Shown: positions 23,676-32,419, counted from the stretch's first letter. The stretch: 36,803 bases of DNA from Planctomycetota bacterium (GCA_018970785.1 JAGWVR010000002.1:64001-100803); one strand, 5' to 3'. Notes: generated by a model not told the origin, from the sequence alone. Numbers and translations: made by a program.

Positions 23676-25274
23676 GTGCCCCGTTCCGTCGCGCTCCCAA
23701 ACCGAGACAGCCGCGGCGCGGCACCGCCCTCCGCACCCGCCCGCCACCCCTGGCTCGAGGCCCTCGGCCTCGCCGTGGTGACCGTGGCGGTGTTCTGGCC
23801 GACACTGTCGGCCGATCTCGTCTACGACTCGCGGATGCAGATCCTGACCGACTCGTTTCTGTTCGAGCCGGCCAATTGGGTGCCGGTGCTGTCGTTCCAG
23901 ACGCTCGCCCTCGACGTCCTCGACTTCAACCGCCCGGTGAACCTCGCGTCGTTGATGCTCGACGCGTCACTGTGGGGGCGCGAGCCGTTCGGGTACCACC
24001 TCACCAGTGTGCTGCTCCACGCCCTCGACGTGGTCCTCGTCTGGCGGCTCCTGCGGCAACTGGCCCCGGCGCTGCCGCTGGCCGCGGGCACGGTGGCTCC
24101 GCTGCTGTTCGCGGTCCATCCACTGGTCACCGAGGCGGTCTGCGAACCGAGCTACCGCGAGGACATCCTCGTCGCGCTGTTCACGCTGACCGGCCTGTCG
24201 CTCGCACTCGGGCACCGGTCGGCCCCGGGCCGCCCCGACGTCTGGCGGGCGCTCGGCTGCATCGGCTGCGCGCTGCTGGCGATCGGCAGCAAGGAATCGG
24301 GGATCGCCGCCCCCACCGTGGTCGCCGTCGCCTGGCTCGCCCTGCGGCGCGACGACCGCGGCGCGTTCTGGAAACTGGCCGGGGGCGGGACGGCAGCGGT
24401 GGTCGTGGCGTTCCTGGCCGCACGATTCGTCCTCGAGCCGAACCCGTCGAAGATCTTCGAGGCACGGCCGAGCTACCCGGGGGGTTCACTGGCGGCGGCG
24501 CTGCTGATCGAACCGCGGATCCTCGCCCTCTACGCGCAGCTCGTCGTCCTTCCGGTGAATCTCTGCGCCGACTACGGCCTCCATTCGCTCGCCCACCTCC
24601 CCCTGCCCGTGGCCCTGGTCATCGACGCCGTGGCCGCCATCGCGGGTGTCGTGGCGATCCGCGCCGACCGACGATTCGCGATCGCCGCGACGCTCGTCGT
24701 CGTTCCGCTGCTCTCGGTCGCCAACCTGGTCCCCATCTACCGCCCCGCCGCCGACCGCTACCTCTATCTCCCCGTCGCCGGCCTTGCCCTCGCCGTCGGG
24801 TTGGCACTCGACGCGCCGTGGCTGGCGCGCCGTCCCCGGTGGCGCCGCCACGCCGCCCGGATCCTCGCGGCGCTGGCCGTCGTCCTCGGCGCGGCCTGCA
24901 TCTCCCGACAGACGGTCTGGCGTGATTCGCTCGCGCTGTGGACCGACACGGCCCGCAAGAATCCGTTGTCGTTCACCGCGTCGGCCGGGAGCTCAGAAGC
25001 GCTCCGCGAGGCCGGCCGGCTTGACGAGGCCGAAGCGGCGGCCCGGCGGGCGGTTGAATTGACCGGTGGCGGCTTCGGCGATGCGTGGGCGACGCTGGCA
25101 CTGATCGTCGCCGAACGGGGGCGGACCGACGAGGCGTTCGCCCACCTCGACCGGGCTCTCGAGGTGAATCCCAAACTTGCCGACCCCGACGGGCGCGTCG
25201 CGGTGAAGGCGATGGAGCGGCCCTACGCCGCCGATCTGAAGCGACTTCTCGCCCGCCGCAGGGCGGCACCGTAG
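23676..25274 (+). CDS. TMTC-like multi-pass membrane protein with C-terminal TPR repeats (first copy)
   Basis: About nine to ten TM helices are followed by two to three TPR units at the C-terminus (SEALREAGRLDEAEAAARRA, DEAFAHLDRALEVNP). The loop and helix motifs FGYHLTSVLLHAL, AVHPLVTEAV and SKESGIAAP match bacterial TMTC/O-mannosyltransferase-like proteins, which use polyprenyl-phosphate sugars outside the membrane. The first acidic motif is DLVYDSR, one Asp where relatives have Asp-Asp. The start is uncertain: GTG 23676 (532 aa) begins shortly before the first helix and lies downstream of a -10-like hexamer. ATG 23556 or 23394 would add 40 or 94 Arg/Pro/Ala-rich residues. No clear Shine-Dalgarno sequence marks any of them. 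Confidence 0.78.
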   Translation: MPRSVALPNRDSRGAAPPSAPARHPWLEALGLAVVTVAVFWPTLSADLVYDSRMQILTDSFLFEPANWVPVLSFQTLALDVLDFNRPVNLASLMLDASLWGREPFGYHLTSVLLHALDVVLVWRLLRQLAPALPLAAGTVAPLLFAVHPLVTEAVCEPSYREDILVALFTLTGLSLALGHRSAPGRPDVWRALGCIGCALLAIGSKESGIAAPTVVAVAWLALRRDDRGAFWKLAGGGTAAVVVAFLAARFVLEPNPSKIFEARPSYPGGSLAAALLIEPRILALYAQLVVLPVNLCADYGLHSLAHLPLPVALVIDAVAAIAGVVAIRADRRFAIAATLVVVPLLSVANLVPIYRPAADRYLYLPVAGLALAVGLALDAPWLARRPRWRRHAARILAALAVVLGAACISRQTVWRDSLALWTDTARKNPLSFTASAGSSEALREAGRLDEAEAAARRAVELTGGGFGDAWATLALIVAERGRTDEAFAHLDRALEVNPKLADPDGRVAVKAMERPYAADLKRLLARRRAAP

Positions 25275-25350
25275 CAACCGGCGATCCACGGCTGTCCATG
25301 CCAGGATCCCCGAACCGCCGGTGCCGCTTCATTCGCCGTCCCCCCTCCGT

Positions 25351-25356
25351 TAGGAT
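25351..25356 (+). promoter_or_regulatory. Candidate promoter (TTCATT / TAGGAT) of the second TMTC-like gene
   Basis: TAGGAT at 25351-25356 is preceded at 17 bp by TTCATT (25328-25333), a weak -35. It lies 61 nt before the ATG at 25418, in the 143-bp gap after the first TMTC-like gene. Confidence 0.35.
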
Positions 25357-25417
25357 CCCGGAGCGGTCGGGCGGGTCGTGCCTGCCGTCCCGTCGTCCTC
25401 ACCGCCCGGCGTCCACC

Positions 25418-27586
25418 ATGAGCGTCCCCAGCCGTCACCGCCCAGGTCCACCCGCCGATGTCCGTCCGGGGACGCCGCGCCCGCTCCGCTCCGCCGCGCC
25501 GGGCGGCGATGCGGTGCTCGACCGCTGGCTGCCGCCGCTCCTCAAGGTGCTCGCCGTCGTCCTGCTGTGTGGCTGGTGCTACTCCCCGGCCACCAAGGGC
25601 ACGTGGCTGTGGGACGACGATCAGGCGGTGACGCAAAACCCGATCGCCCAGGGGCCGTTCTCGTTCCGGAAGATCTGGGTCAGCCCGGTCGGCGACGCGT
25701 TCCGGGCGATGACGACCCAGGTGCTGCACAAACTCGGCTACGGCCCCCCCCCGCCACCGCCGGCGCCGGTCGCCTTCGGCGAGGCCGACTACTGGCCGCT
25801 GACCCAGACCGGCTTCTGGACGGAGTGGCACCTGTTCGGTCCCGACAGCGCCGGATACCACGTCGTCAATACCGCGCTCCACGCCGTCGGGGCACTGCTG
25901 CTGTGGCGGTTGATGACGGTGATGCGGCTCCCGGGAGGCTGGTTCGCCGCGCTGCTGTTCGCCGTCCATCCGCTCGCCGTCGAGTCGGTCACCTGGGTGT
26001 CGGAGCTGAAGAACGTCCTCTCGCTGCCGTTCATGCTCCTGGCCGCGATCCACTTCGTCCGCGCCGACGATCGTGTCACCGGCGCCGACGGCGCCGCCGC
26101 GCGGCCCGGCTGGTGGGTCGACTACGCGATTTCGCTCGTCTGCTTCCTGATGGCGATGTTCGCCAAGACGTCGGTCGTGATGCTGCCGCCGGCGCTGCTC
26201 CTCTACGTGTGGTGGAAACGCAACTGGATCGGCCTGGCCGACCTCGTCCGGACAGCTCCCTACTTCCTCATCTCGCTGGTCTACGGGCTGATCACGATCT
26301 ACTTCCAGCACGGCCGCGCCATCGGCACCGAGACGATCCTCGTCGGCGGGTTCTGGTCACGGCTGGCGATGGCATCGCTGGCGGTGCCGTTCTACCTCGG
26401 CAAGGTGTTCCTGCCCTACGGCCTGATGCCGATCTACCCGCGCTGGGAGATCGACGTCCCGAAGCTCTGGCACTTCCTCCCCCTGCCGGTGTTCGCCGGC
26501 CTGGCGGCGTGGTGCTGGGTGAACCGGCAGACGTGGGGCCGCCACGTGCTCTTCGCCATCGGGTTCTTCGTGCTGATGCTGCTGCCGATCCTCGGCTTCA
26601 TCACGATCTCCTACATGCGGATCACCTGGGTGGCCGACCACTTCGTCTACGCCCCGATGATCGGGCCGTTGATGCTCGCCGCGGCCGCTGCCGCCGCCTG
26701 GGCGCAGCGGCTCGAGCCGCGTGATCGGCTGGTGGCCGCGGGTGGCGCCGCCGCGCTGGTCGGCATCCTGGCGATCGGGTCGTTCCGCTACTCGTTCGCC
26801 TGGTCCGACGAGGAGCCGATGTGGACCTACACGCTGCTCCGCCACGCCGTCCCCTGCCGGCAGGCCGACTGCACCGAACCCCGGGTCAACGGCTGGTGGG
26901 GCAGTCGCGGTACCCGCCACTACCATCCCTGCCGGCTGACCCACTGCGGCTGCTGGCAGGCCAACAGCCGGCTCGGCGCCCGGAAGTATTCCCAGGGCAA
27001 GCTCGACGAGGCGTTCTTCCACTTTTCCGAGTCGACACGGCTCCGCCCCGATCTCGCCGAGACGCACAACAACTACGGCAACGCCCTCGCCTCGAAGGGT
27101 CGGATCGACGAGGCCCTGGCCGAGTTCCGCAAGGCGGCCGAGATCCAACCGCAGATCATGGTCTTCCAGAACAACCTCGCCATGACCTGCATGCAATCGG
27201 GACGGGTCGAGGAGGCGAAGCAGGTGTTCGCGAAGATGCTCGCGCAGTGGCCCCAGGATCCGACGCTCCACAACAATTACGCCTTCGCTCTCCACCGCAC
27301 CGGAGACGCGCAGGGCGCGATCGCCAGCCTGCAGCGCGCGCTGTCGATCAAACCCGACTACGAGGAAGCCAAGAAGAACCTGGCGACGATCCGCGAGGAG
27401 CTGGCCAAGACGCAGTCGGCGGTCGGCCTGCCCCTCCCGGCAGCCAGACCGGAGGCCGGCGCGCCGGCGGCGGAGCGACCCACCCAGGGAGGACCGGTGT
27501 CGCCGACGATGGCGCCGCCGTCGCCGACGCTCGGCCCCCCGCCGCTGCCCGGGGCGACGTCGCTGCCGCTGTCGACGCCGCGTTGA
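25418..27586 (+). CDS. TMTC-like multi-pass membrane protein with cysteine-rich loop and TPR repeats (second copy)
   Basis: The 722-aa protein has a TM region (about 41-460) with the acidic motif WDDDQAV (65-71), GYHVVNTALHAVGALLLW and AVHPLAVESVTWVSELKNV, all typical of bacterial TMTC-like glycosyltransferases. Before the TPRs lies an unusual segment (about 478-513) with Cys480, 485, 505, 510 and 512 plus His residues. At least four TPR units follow (about 515-660), then a Pro-rich tail. A poly-C tract (25744-25752) encodes part of a Pro6 loop at 110-115. The probable role is transfer of mannose or another sugar from a polyprenyl carrier to proteins or glycans on the outer face of the membrane. 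The polyprenyl-phosphate mannose synthase gene is the convergent neighbour. Confidence 0.83.
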   Translation: MSVPSRHRPGPPADVRPGTPRPLRSAAPGGDAVLDRWLPPLLKVLAVVLLCGWCYSPATKGTWLWDDDQAVTQNPIAQGPFSFRKIWVSPVGDAFRAMTTQVLHKLGYGPPPPPPAPVAFGEADYWPLTQTGFWTEWHLFGPDSAGYHVVNTALHAVGALLLWRLMTVMRLPGGWFAALLFAVHPLAVESVTWVSELKNVLSLPFMLLAAIHFVRADDRVTGADGAAARPGWWVDYAISLVCFLMAMFAKTSVVMLPPALLLYVWWKRNWIGLADLVRTAPYFLISLVYGLITIYFQHGRAIGTETILVGGFWSRLAMASLAVPFYLGKVFLPYGLMPIYPRWEIDVPKLWHFLPLPVFAGLAAWCWVNRQTWGRHVLFAIGFFVLMLLPILGFITISYMRITWVADHFVYAPMIGPLMLAAAAAAAWAQRLEPRDRLVAAGGAAALVGILAIGSFRYSFAWSDEEPMWTYTLLRHAVPCRQADCTEPRVNGWWGSRGTRHYHPCRLTHCGCWQANSRLGARKYSQGKLDEAFFHFSESTRLRPDLAETHNNYGNALASKGRIDEALAEFRKAAEIQPQIMVFQNNLAMTCMQSGRVEEAKQVFAKMLAQWPQDPTLHNNYAFALHRTGDAQGAIASLQRALSIKPDYEEAKKNLATIREELAKTQSAVGLPLPAARPEAGAPAAERPTQGGPVSPTMAPPSPTLGPPPLPGATSLPLSTPR

Positions 27587-27632
27587 GCCGGCGGCGACGC
27601 GGCCGGGGGCGCTGCCGCCGGGGCCCGCCCGG

Positions 27633-28418
27633 CTACGACCGCCATCGGGCCCATACGAGGCTCAGCAGGTCGCGTGCCGCCTCGGCCATCACGCCCGGGC
27701 GGACCTTGCTGCTGCCGCGCTGGCGCTCGACGAACGTGATCGGCACCTCGACGATCCGGCCGCCGGCGCGGTGGACCTCCCAGAGAAGGTGCTCGAAAAA
27801 CGCATACCCGGTGGGCAACTCCCCGCGGAGGCGCGCGAAGGTGTCGAGCCGCACGGCCCGGAATCCGGTCGAGCCGTCGCGTGCGGGAACGCCGATCACC
27901 CACCGCGTGAACCAGCAGACGAGCCGATGCGTCAGGTGGCGGCGCCACGGCCAGCCCTCGATCGCGCCCCCCGCCACGCGGCGCGACCCGAGCGCCACGT
28001 CGGCCGGGCGACCACCGGATGGCTCGAGAGCCGCCAGCAGCCGGGGAATGTCGTCGGGATCATGGCTGAGATCGGCGTCGAGGTTGACGGCGATCTCGAA
28101 CCCCTGCCGCCGTGCCTCGTGGAACCCCTCGACGATCGCGCCGCCGAGTCCACGCCGTCCGCGGCGGACGAGGACGTGGAACCGCGGCTCGGTCTCCGCC
28201 AGCGACAGGGCACTGCGACCGGTGCCGTCGGGGGAGTCGTCGTCGACGACGAGGAGTTGGATCGCCGGATCGGCCGCGAGGACGCGGCCGACGAGCGTGG
28301 CCAGGTTGGCCGCTTCGTTGTAGGTGGCGGCGACGGCGAGGACGCGCCCCGGAGGCCAGGCAACGGTGGACCGGTCGTCGCCGGGGAACGGGTCTGGCAA
28401 CGGGTTGGGCTGACTCAT
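27633..28418 (-). CDS. Polyprenyl-phosphate mannose synthase (Dpm1-like GT2)
   Basis: The 261-aa GT2 protein matches the soluble Dpm1 type. After a 27-residue Pro-rich lead come AVAATYNEAANL, VVDDDSPDGTG (about 57-67) and NLDADLSHDP, which carries the metal-binding DAD. GSTGFRAVRLDTF and VPITFVERQRGSSKV follow near the C-terminus; the last contains the SK motif typical of this group. No C-terminal TM helices are present. It makes polyprenyl-phosphate mannose from GDP-mannose on the cytoplasmic side, the donor expected by the TMTC-like proteins encoded next door. It starts 34 bp after the ExeA-like gene on the same strand, so the two are probably cotranscribed. Confidence 0.9.
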   Translation of the reverse strand: MSQPNPLPDPFPGDDRSTVAWPPGRVLAVAATYNEAANLATLVGRVLAADPAIQLLVVDDDSPDGTGRSALSLAETEPRFHVLVRRGRRGLGGAIVEGFHEARRQGFEIAVNLDADLSHDPDDIPRLLAALEPSGGRPADVALGSRRVAGGAIEGWPWRRHLTHRLVCWFTRWVIGVPARDGSTGFRAVRLDTFARLRGELPTGYAFFEHLLWEVHRAGGRIVEVPITFVERQRGSSKVRPGVMAEAARDLLSLVWARWRS

Positions 28419-28452
28419 CGCCTGACGATTGTCGCCGGAACGATCCCGGCCG

Positions 28453-29784
28453 TCAGCCTCCTCCGCGGCGCAAGCGTGCGAACAGGTCCCGGTAGCGGCC
28501 CGACGAGACCGGACTCGGCTGGGGGACGACGTCCTCCTCGATCACCATCATTCCTTCGTCGACGTCGTCCGCCTCGTCGCCGTCGTCGACCGTGACCGTC
28601 GCCACCGGGGGCGCTCCGGCCTCCTGGTGATCGAGCCGGGCGAGTGTGGTCGCCAGACGCCGGCCCTCGTCGCTGGCGACGGAGCCGTGACCGGTGAACC
28701 CCTGGGGCCCGTCACGGACGATCCGCTCCACCTCGGCGTCGTCCCCGGCAAAACAGGAAGCGAACGGATCGGAATGCATTTCGGTGACGAACTCGACGTC
28801 GGGCCCCGCCCAGGGATCGGCCCCGGGCTGCGCGGCGACCGGGGAGCCCGACACCGTCGCCGGCGGTTCGACCAGCGGCGCGGAGACGGCCCCGTCGAGC
28901 ACGCCGAACTCGATCTCCCCCTCGTCGTCGGGTCGCTCGACGACCGCCGACGGCGCCGCCGGGCGCCGCCCGTGGGGAACGGGCAGACGCTGGATGTCGG
29001 CCCACGCTGATTCGATGTCGGTCGGCAGCACCCGGGCCCGCCCCTCGTCGGCGACCCGGACCAGCGCCAGGTCGCACACCTGATTGATCAGCCGGGGCAC
29101 ACCATCGGTCACCTGGAACACGGCATCGTCGCACCCGGCGGCGAAAACAGTCTCCCACTGCCGTGTGGCGGCCTTCATCTGCGTCCGGACGTACGCACAC
29201 GTCTCGGCATGGTCCAGCGCCTCGAGTGTGAACCGACCGCCGATCCGCTGCGCGAGGCTCTCCAGCCGCGGATTGGCGAGCCGCTCCTCGAGAGCCACCG
29301 TGCCGGCGAGCACCAGGTGCACGGCCGGGAGCGGCGTCGGGATCGTCGTCAGCAGGCGGAGCTCTTCGAGTAGCCGGAGCGGCAGCGTATGGGCCTCGTC
29401 GACGAGGATCGCGAGCCCCGAGCCGGTCGCCGCCAGGCCGCGCACCCGCTCGACGACGGCCAGACGCAGCTCCCCCTCGTCGATCCCACGGAACGGTTCG
29501 CCGATCGCCGACAGGATCGCCTGCCAGAGGGCGCGCCGCGTGCAGATCCGCGCGCCGCACGACAAGGCGACGGCGAAATCGTCGGCGAGGCTGTCGGCCA
29601 GCGCCAGCAGGAGCAACGACTTTCCCGTGCCCGGCGGTCCGACGACGAGGCCGACCCCCTCGGCCCGTCGCACCCCGCGCTCGAGCCCGGTGAGGGCGGC
29701 GTCGATCTGCCGCGCCGGGTGATAGAACGCCGTCCGCGGGGCGGCGAGAAACGGGCGGCTCGAAGGGTGGCGGCGCTGGTGCAT
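28453..29784 (-). CDS. ExeA-like AAA ATPase with long acidic C-terminal tail
   Basis: The 443-aa protein has [18 protein letters not shown] near the N-terminus, Walker A GPPGTGKS (49-56), Walker [10 protein letters not shown] (122-130), a sensor region LVLAGT and the AAA lid with [16 protein letters not shown]. This is the ExeA/GspA-type ATPase family, whose members also include the secretion ATPase found at exosortase/PEP-CTERM and EPS loci. Residues from about 290 on form a low-complexity, acidic, Pro-rich tail ([12 protein letters not shown] and similar) ending in basic [17 protein letters not shown]. No TM helix or peptidoglycan-binding domain is seen. The ATG at 29784 is chosen because upstream codons are Arg/Pro-rich filler. 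Its place beside the mannose synthase suggests a role in envelope glycan export or assembly. Confidence 0.83.
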   Translation of the reverse strand: MHQRRHPSSRPFLAAPRTAFYHPARQIDAALTGLERGVRRAEGVGLVVGPPGTGKSLLLLALADSLADDFAVALSCGARICTRRALWQAILSAIGEPFRGIDEGELRLAVVERVRGLAATGSGLAILVDEAHTLPLRLLEELRLLTTIPTPLPAVHLVLAGTVALEERLANPRLESLAQRIGGRFTLEALDHAETCAYVRTQMKAATRQWETVFAAGCDDAVFQVTDGVPRLINQVCDLALVRVADEGRARVLPTDIESAWADIQRLPVPHGRRPAAPSAVVERPDDEGEIEFGVLDGAVSAPLVEPPATVSGSPVAAQPGADPWAGPDVEFVTEMHSDPFASCFAGDDAEVERIVRDGPQGFTGHGSVASDEGRRLATTLARLDHQEAGAPPVATVTVDDGDEADDVDEGMMVIEEDVVPQPSPVSSGRYRDLFARLRRGGG

Positions 29785-29899
29785 CGGCTCGGTTCGTCTC
29801 CCGGGGGGACGGCGGCGTACCTCGCCGCGCCACATCCTTTGTCGGCCGCCGGAGCACTCCCTCCGCAGCGGACCTGAACGATCGGCCCGGGGGCCGGGG

Positions 29900-29905
29900 T
29901 AGACT
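29900..29905 (+). promoter_or_regulatory. Candidate -10 element (TAGACT) of trpF
   Basis: TAGACT in the 189-bp exeA-trpF divergent gap lies 68 nt before the trpF ATG. It is identical to the hexamers ahead of tRNA-Pro and the U32 gene. No comparable element is evident for the exeA-like gene. Confidence 0.4.
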
Positions 29906-29973
29906 GCCACCGGTGGCGATGCTGCCGGTTCTGCCGGTCACGCCGCCGGCAGCGACGCTGACCCCCGAGAGCG

Positions 29974-30702
29974 ATGAGCAGCGAGCGATCCGCACCATTC
30001 CGTGTGAAGATCTGCGGCATCACCCGCGCCGCCGACGCCAAGGACGCGGCGGCGGCCGGGGCCGACGCGATCGGCCTCAACTTCGTCGTCGGGTCGCCGC
30101 GCTGCCTGTCGATCGAGCGCGCCAGCGACATTGCCGCAGCCGTGCCCCCGGACGTGCTGCGCGTCGGCGTGTTCGTCGGCGCGACCGCGGCGGAGATCCG
30201 TCGGTGCGTCGCGGCCGTCGGGCTCGACGCCGTCCAACTCCACGGCCGGTGGCCGGCGGCCGATCCCGCGCTCGCCGATCCTCCCGAAACCTGCGCGGCA
30301 CTGGCCGAGCTGCCGGTGATCCGCGCGGTCCATCTCGCGCCCGGTGCCGGGCCGGCTGCCCTCGACCCCGCGCGCCAGTGGCTGGCGCGGGCCGACGCAT
30401 TGGGCCACGCGCCGGTGCTGATGTTGATCGACGCCGCACCGTCCGGCCCGGCCACCGCCGCGACGCTCGGCGGCACGGGGCGGACGGTCGACTGGTTGGC
30501 GCTGCGCGCTGCCGGCGGGCTGCCGGTGCCGGTCGGCTTGGCAGGGGGACTACGCCCCGACACCGTGGCGACCGCCATCCGGGAGAGCGGCGCGGTCGCG
30601 GTGGACGTCGCCAGCGGCGTCGAATCGGAGCCGGGCCGGAAGGACCGCGTGGCGATGGAGCGGTTCGTCGCCGCCGCCCGGGCGGCGTTCGCCATGCGCT
30701 GA
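29974..30702 (+). CDS. trpF: Phosphoribosylanthranilate isomerase
   Basis: The 242-aa TIM-barrel enzyme catalyses the Amadori rearrangement of phosphoribosylanthranilate in tryptophan biosynthesis. It shows VKICGIT with the catalytic Cys14, [26 protein letters not shown] with the catalytic Asp, and the phosphate-binding LAGGL and DVASGVE motifs. The length is slightly above the usual 200-220 aa because of an enlarged region near 85-120. No other trp genes are in the window, so it is a lone gene, as is common outside proteobacterial trp operons. The ATG at 29974 gives a 10-residue lead before the first barrel strand. Confidence 0.95.
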   Translation: MSSERSAPFRVKICGITRAADAKDAAAAGADAIGLNFVVGSPRCLSIERASDIAAAVPPDVLRVGVFVGATAAEIRRCVAAVGLDAVQLHGRWPAADPALADPPETCAALAELPVIRAVHLAPGAGPAALDPARQWLARADALGHAPVLMLIDAAPSGPATAATLGGTGRTVDWLALRAAGGLPVPVGLAGGLRPDTVATAIRESGAVAVDVASGVESEPGRKDRVAMERFVAAARAAFAMR

Positions 30703-30753
30703 CCCGGCCGGCAGAGGGGATCGCGGCGCCCTTTGCAGCCACTGCCGGACGGC

Positions 30754-30759
30754 TAAGAT
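30754..30759 (+). promoter_or_regulatory. Candidate -10 element (TAAGAT) of ahcY
   Basis: TAAGAT, with TTGCAG 15 bp upstream (30733-30738), lies between trpF and ahcY. Spacing is 2 bp short of the usual 17. It would give a leader of about 175 nt for ahcY. Confidence 0.4.
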
Positions 30760-30772
30760 TTTGTGCTCGCCC

Positions 30773-30929
30773 GTGGCCAAAGCCCACCATGGCCTTTGTC
30801 CACGCTGGCGACCGTGGGAAACGCCGAGGGTTTTCCGGGTCGCCGTCGGCCGTATCCGGCGGCCGGTCACGTGATGCACGGTCTGCTGTCGGTGCCGCCC
30901 CTTTTTCTTCCGCTTTCCTCCCGCCTTTC
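30773..30929 (+). promoter_or_regulatory. Structured leader of ahcY
   Basis: Three hairpins follow the candidate promoter: 30773-30782 with 30794-30803 (9 of 10 pairs), GGCGACC/GGTCGCC 30807-30813 with 30838-30844 enclosing GGAAA/TTTCC, and CGGCCG/CGGCCG 30847-30852 with 30860-30865. A pyrimidine-rich tract (30898-30929) then runs to the AGGAG site (30930-30934). It does not show the conserved core of known SAH riboswitches. A cis-regulatory role is possible but unproven. Confidence 0.35.
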
Positions 30930-30941
30930 AGGAGTTTCCCT

Positions 30942-32255
30942 GTGGCCCACGTCGAAACCCGCCTTCCCTACAAAGTCGCCGACCTCGCCCTCGCGGATTG
31001 GGGCCGCAAGGAGATCATGCTGGCGGAGAACGAGATGCCGGGCCTGATGGCGTTGCGGCAGAAGTACGGCCGCAGCAAGCCGCTGGCGGGAGCGCGGATC
31101 GCGGGTTGCCTCCACATGACGATCCAGACCGCGGTCCTGATCGAAACGCTCCGCGAGCTCGGGGCCGACGTCACCTGGAGCAGCTGCAACATCTTTTCCA
31201 CCCAGGATCACGCCGCCGCTGCGATCGCCAAGGCGGGGTTCCCGGTCTACGCCTGGAAGGGGATGACCAACGAGGAGTTCGACTGGTGCATCGAGCAGAC
31301 GCTGTTCTTCCCCAACGGCGAGCCGCTCAACATGATCCTCGACGACGGCGGTGACCTGACCGCGATGGTCCACAACAAGTATCCGGAACTGATCGGCGGG
31401 ATCCGCGGTCTCTCCGAGGAGACGACCACGGGTGTCCACCGTCTCTACCAGATGCACGAGAACGGCGAGCTCAAGCTGCCGGCGATCAACGTCAACGACT
31501 CCTGCACGAAGAGCAAATTCGACAACCTCTACGGCTGCCGTGAGAGCCTCGCCGACGGGATCAAGCGGGCGACCGACGTCATGGTCGCCGGCAAGGTCGT
31601 GGTCGTGTGCGGCTACGGCGACGTCGGCAAGGGCAGCGCCCACGCGATGAAGTCGCTCGGTGCCCGTGTGATCGTCACCGAGATCGACCCGATCAACGCC
31701 CTCCAGGCGGTGATGGAGGGCTTCGAGGTCACGACGATGGACGAGGCCGCCGCGCGGGGCCAGATCTTCGTCACCGCCACCGGCTGCCGCGACGTCATCC
31801 GCGGCGAGCACCTGGCACGGATGCCCGACGACGCGATCGTCTGCAACATCGGGCACTTCGACCTCGAGATCGACGTCGCCTGGCTGGAGAACACCAAGGG
31901 GGTCAAGAAGGTCGAGATCAAGCCCCAGGTCGACCGCTACACCCTTCCCTCGGGCCGGTCGGTGATCGTGCTGGCCGAGGGTCGGCTGGTGAACCTCGGC
32001 TGTGCCACCGGGCACCCGTCGTTCGTGATGAGCACCAGTTTCACCAACCAGGTTCTCGCCCAGATCGCTCTCTGGACGGAGACCGACAAGTACGAGATCG
32101 GCGTTCACCGTCTCCCCAAGAAGCTCGACGAGGAGGTAGCCCGTCTCCATCTCGACAAGCTGGGGGTCAAGCTCACGAAGCTGACCGCCGAGCAGGCCGA
32201 GTACCTCCACGTGCCGGTGGACGGCCCGTTCAAGCCCGAGTACTACCGCTACTGA
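30942..32255 (+). CDS. ahcY: Adenosylhomocysteinase
   Basis: The 437-aa enzyme splits S-adenosylhomocysteine to adenosine and homocysteine, clearing the by-product of methyltransferases. Conserved segments include [31 protein letters not shown], the NAD-binding [10 protein letters not shown] (about 223-232), GHFDLEID and the C-terminal KPEYYRY that completes the neighbouring subunit's NAD site. The length fits the short form without the insertion of about 40 residues seen in many homologues. Translation starts at GTG 30942: AGGAG at 30930-30934 is 7 nt upstream, and [17 protein letters not shown] is the normal family start. It is a single-gene unit with its own terminator hairpins and a structured leader. 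Confidence 0.97.
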   Translation: MAHVETRLPYKVADLALADWGRKEIMLAENEMPGLMALRQKYGRSKPLAGARIAGCLHMTIQTAVLIETLRELGADVTWSSCNIFSTQDHAAAAIAKAGFPVYAWKGMTNEEFDWCIEQTLFFPNGEPLNMILDDGGDLTAMVHNKYPELIGGIRGLSEETTTGVHRLYQMHENGELKLPAINVNDSCTKSKFDNLYGCRESLADGIKRATDVMVAGKVVVVCGYGDVGKGSAHAMKSLGARVIVTEIDPINALQAVMEGFEVTTMDEAAARGQIFVTATGCRDVIRGEHLARMPDDAIVCNIGHFDLEIDVAWLENTKGVKKVEIKPQVDRYTLPSGRSVIVLAEGRLVNLGCATGHPSFVMSTSFTNQVLAQIALWTETDKYEIGVHRLPKKLDEEVARLHLDKLGVKLTKLTAEQAEYLHVPVDGPFKPEYYRY

Positions 32256-32268
32256 GCCGGCGGCTTTC

Positions 32269-32348
32269 GCGGCCCGGATTCCGGGCCGCCCGGCGGACGA
32301 CTCGACAACCGACGGAGGCGACGAAGGCGTCGCCTCCGTCGTCGTTTT
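32269..32348 (+). terminator. Tandem hairpins ending ahcY transcription
   Basis: The first stem, GCGGCCCGG/CCGGGCCGC (32269-32277 with 32281-32289), has a 3-nt loop and no T-run. The second is a perfect 12-bp stem (32311-32322 with 32329-32340) followed by GTCG and TTTT. The second is a likely intrinsic terminator; the first may stabilise the 3' end. Confidence 0.8.
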
Positions 32349-32378
32349 CTCGCCCCCTGTCGGCCACGTTGCAGCGCC

Positions 32379-32394
32379 CGTTTCCCGTGGAACG
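32379..32394. promoter_or_regulatory. Degenerate parS-like site
   Basis: CGTTTCCCGTGGAACG matches the bacterial parS consensus TGTTTCACGTGAAACA at 12 of 16 positions and keeps the GTTT..CGTG.AAC frame. It lies 1.4 kb before two better sites. It may be a weak ParB site or chance. Confidence 0.35.
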
Positions 32395-32413
32395 GGGCGC
32401 CGCCCGCCGCTGC

Positions 32414-32419
32414 TACACT
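32414..32419 (+). promoter_or_regulatory. Extended -10 (TGC-TACACT) of the DUF1015 gene
   Basis: TACACT preceded by TGC (32411-32413) lies 47 nt upstream of the ATG at 32467, just after the ahcY terminator. Confidence 0.4.

Noticed and set aside
30867..32210. Open frame of 447 codons antisense to ahcY
   Set aside because: ahcY is unmistakable on the + strand. The antisense product is a compositional artefact.
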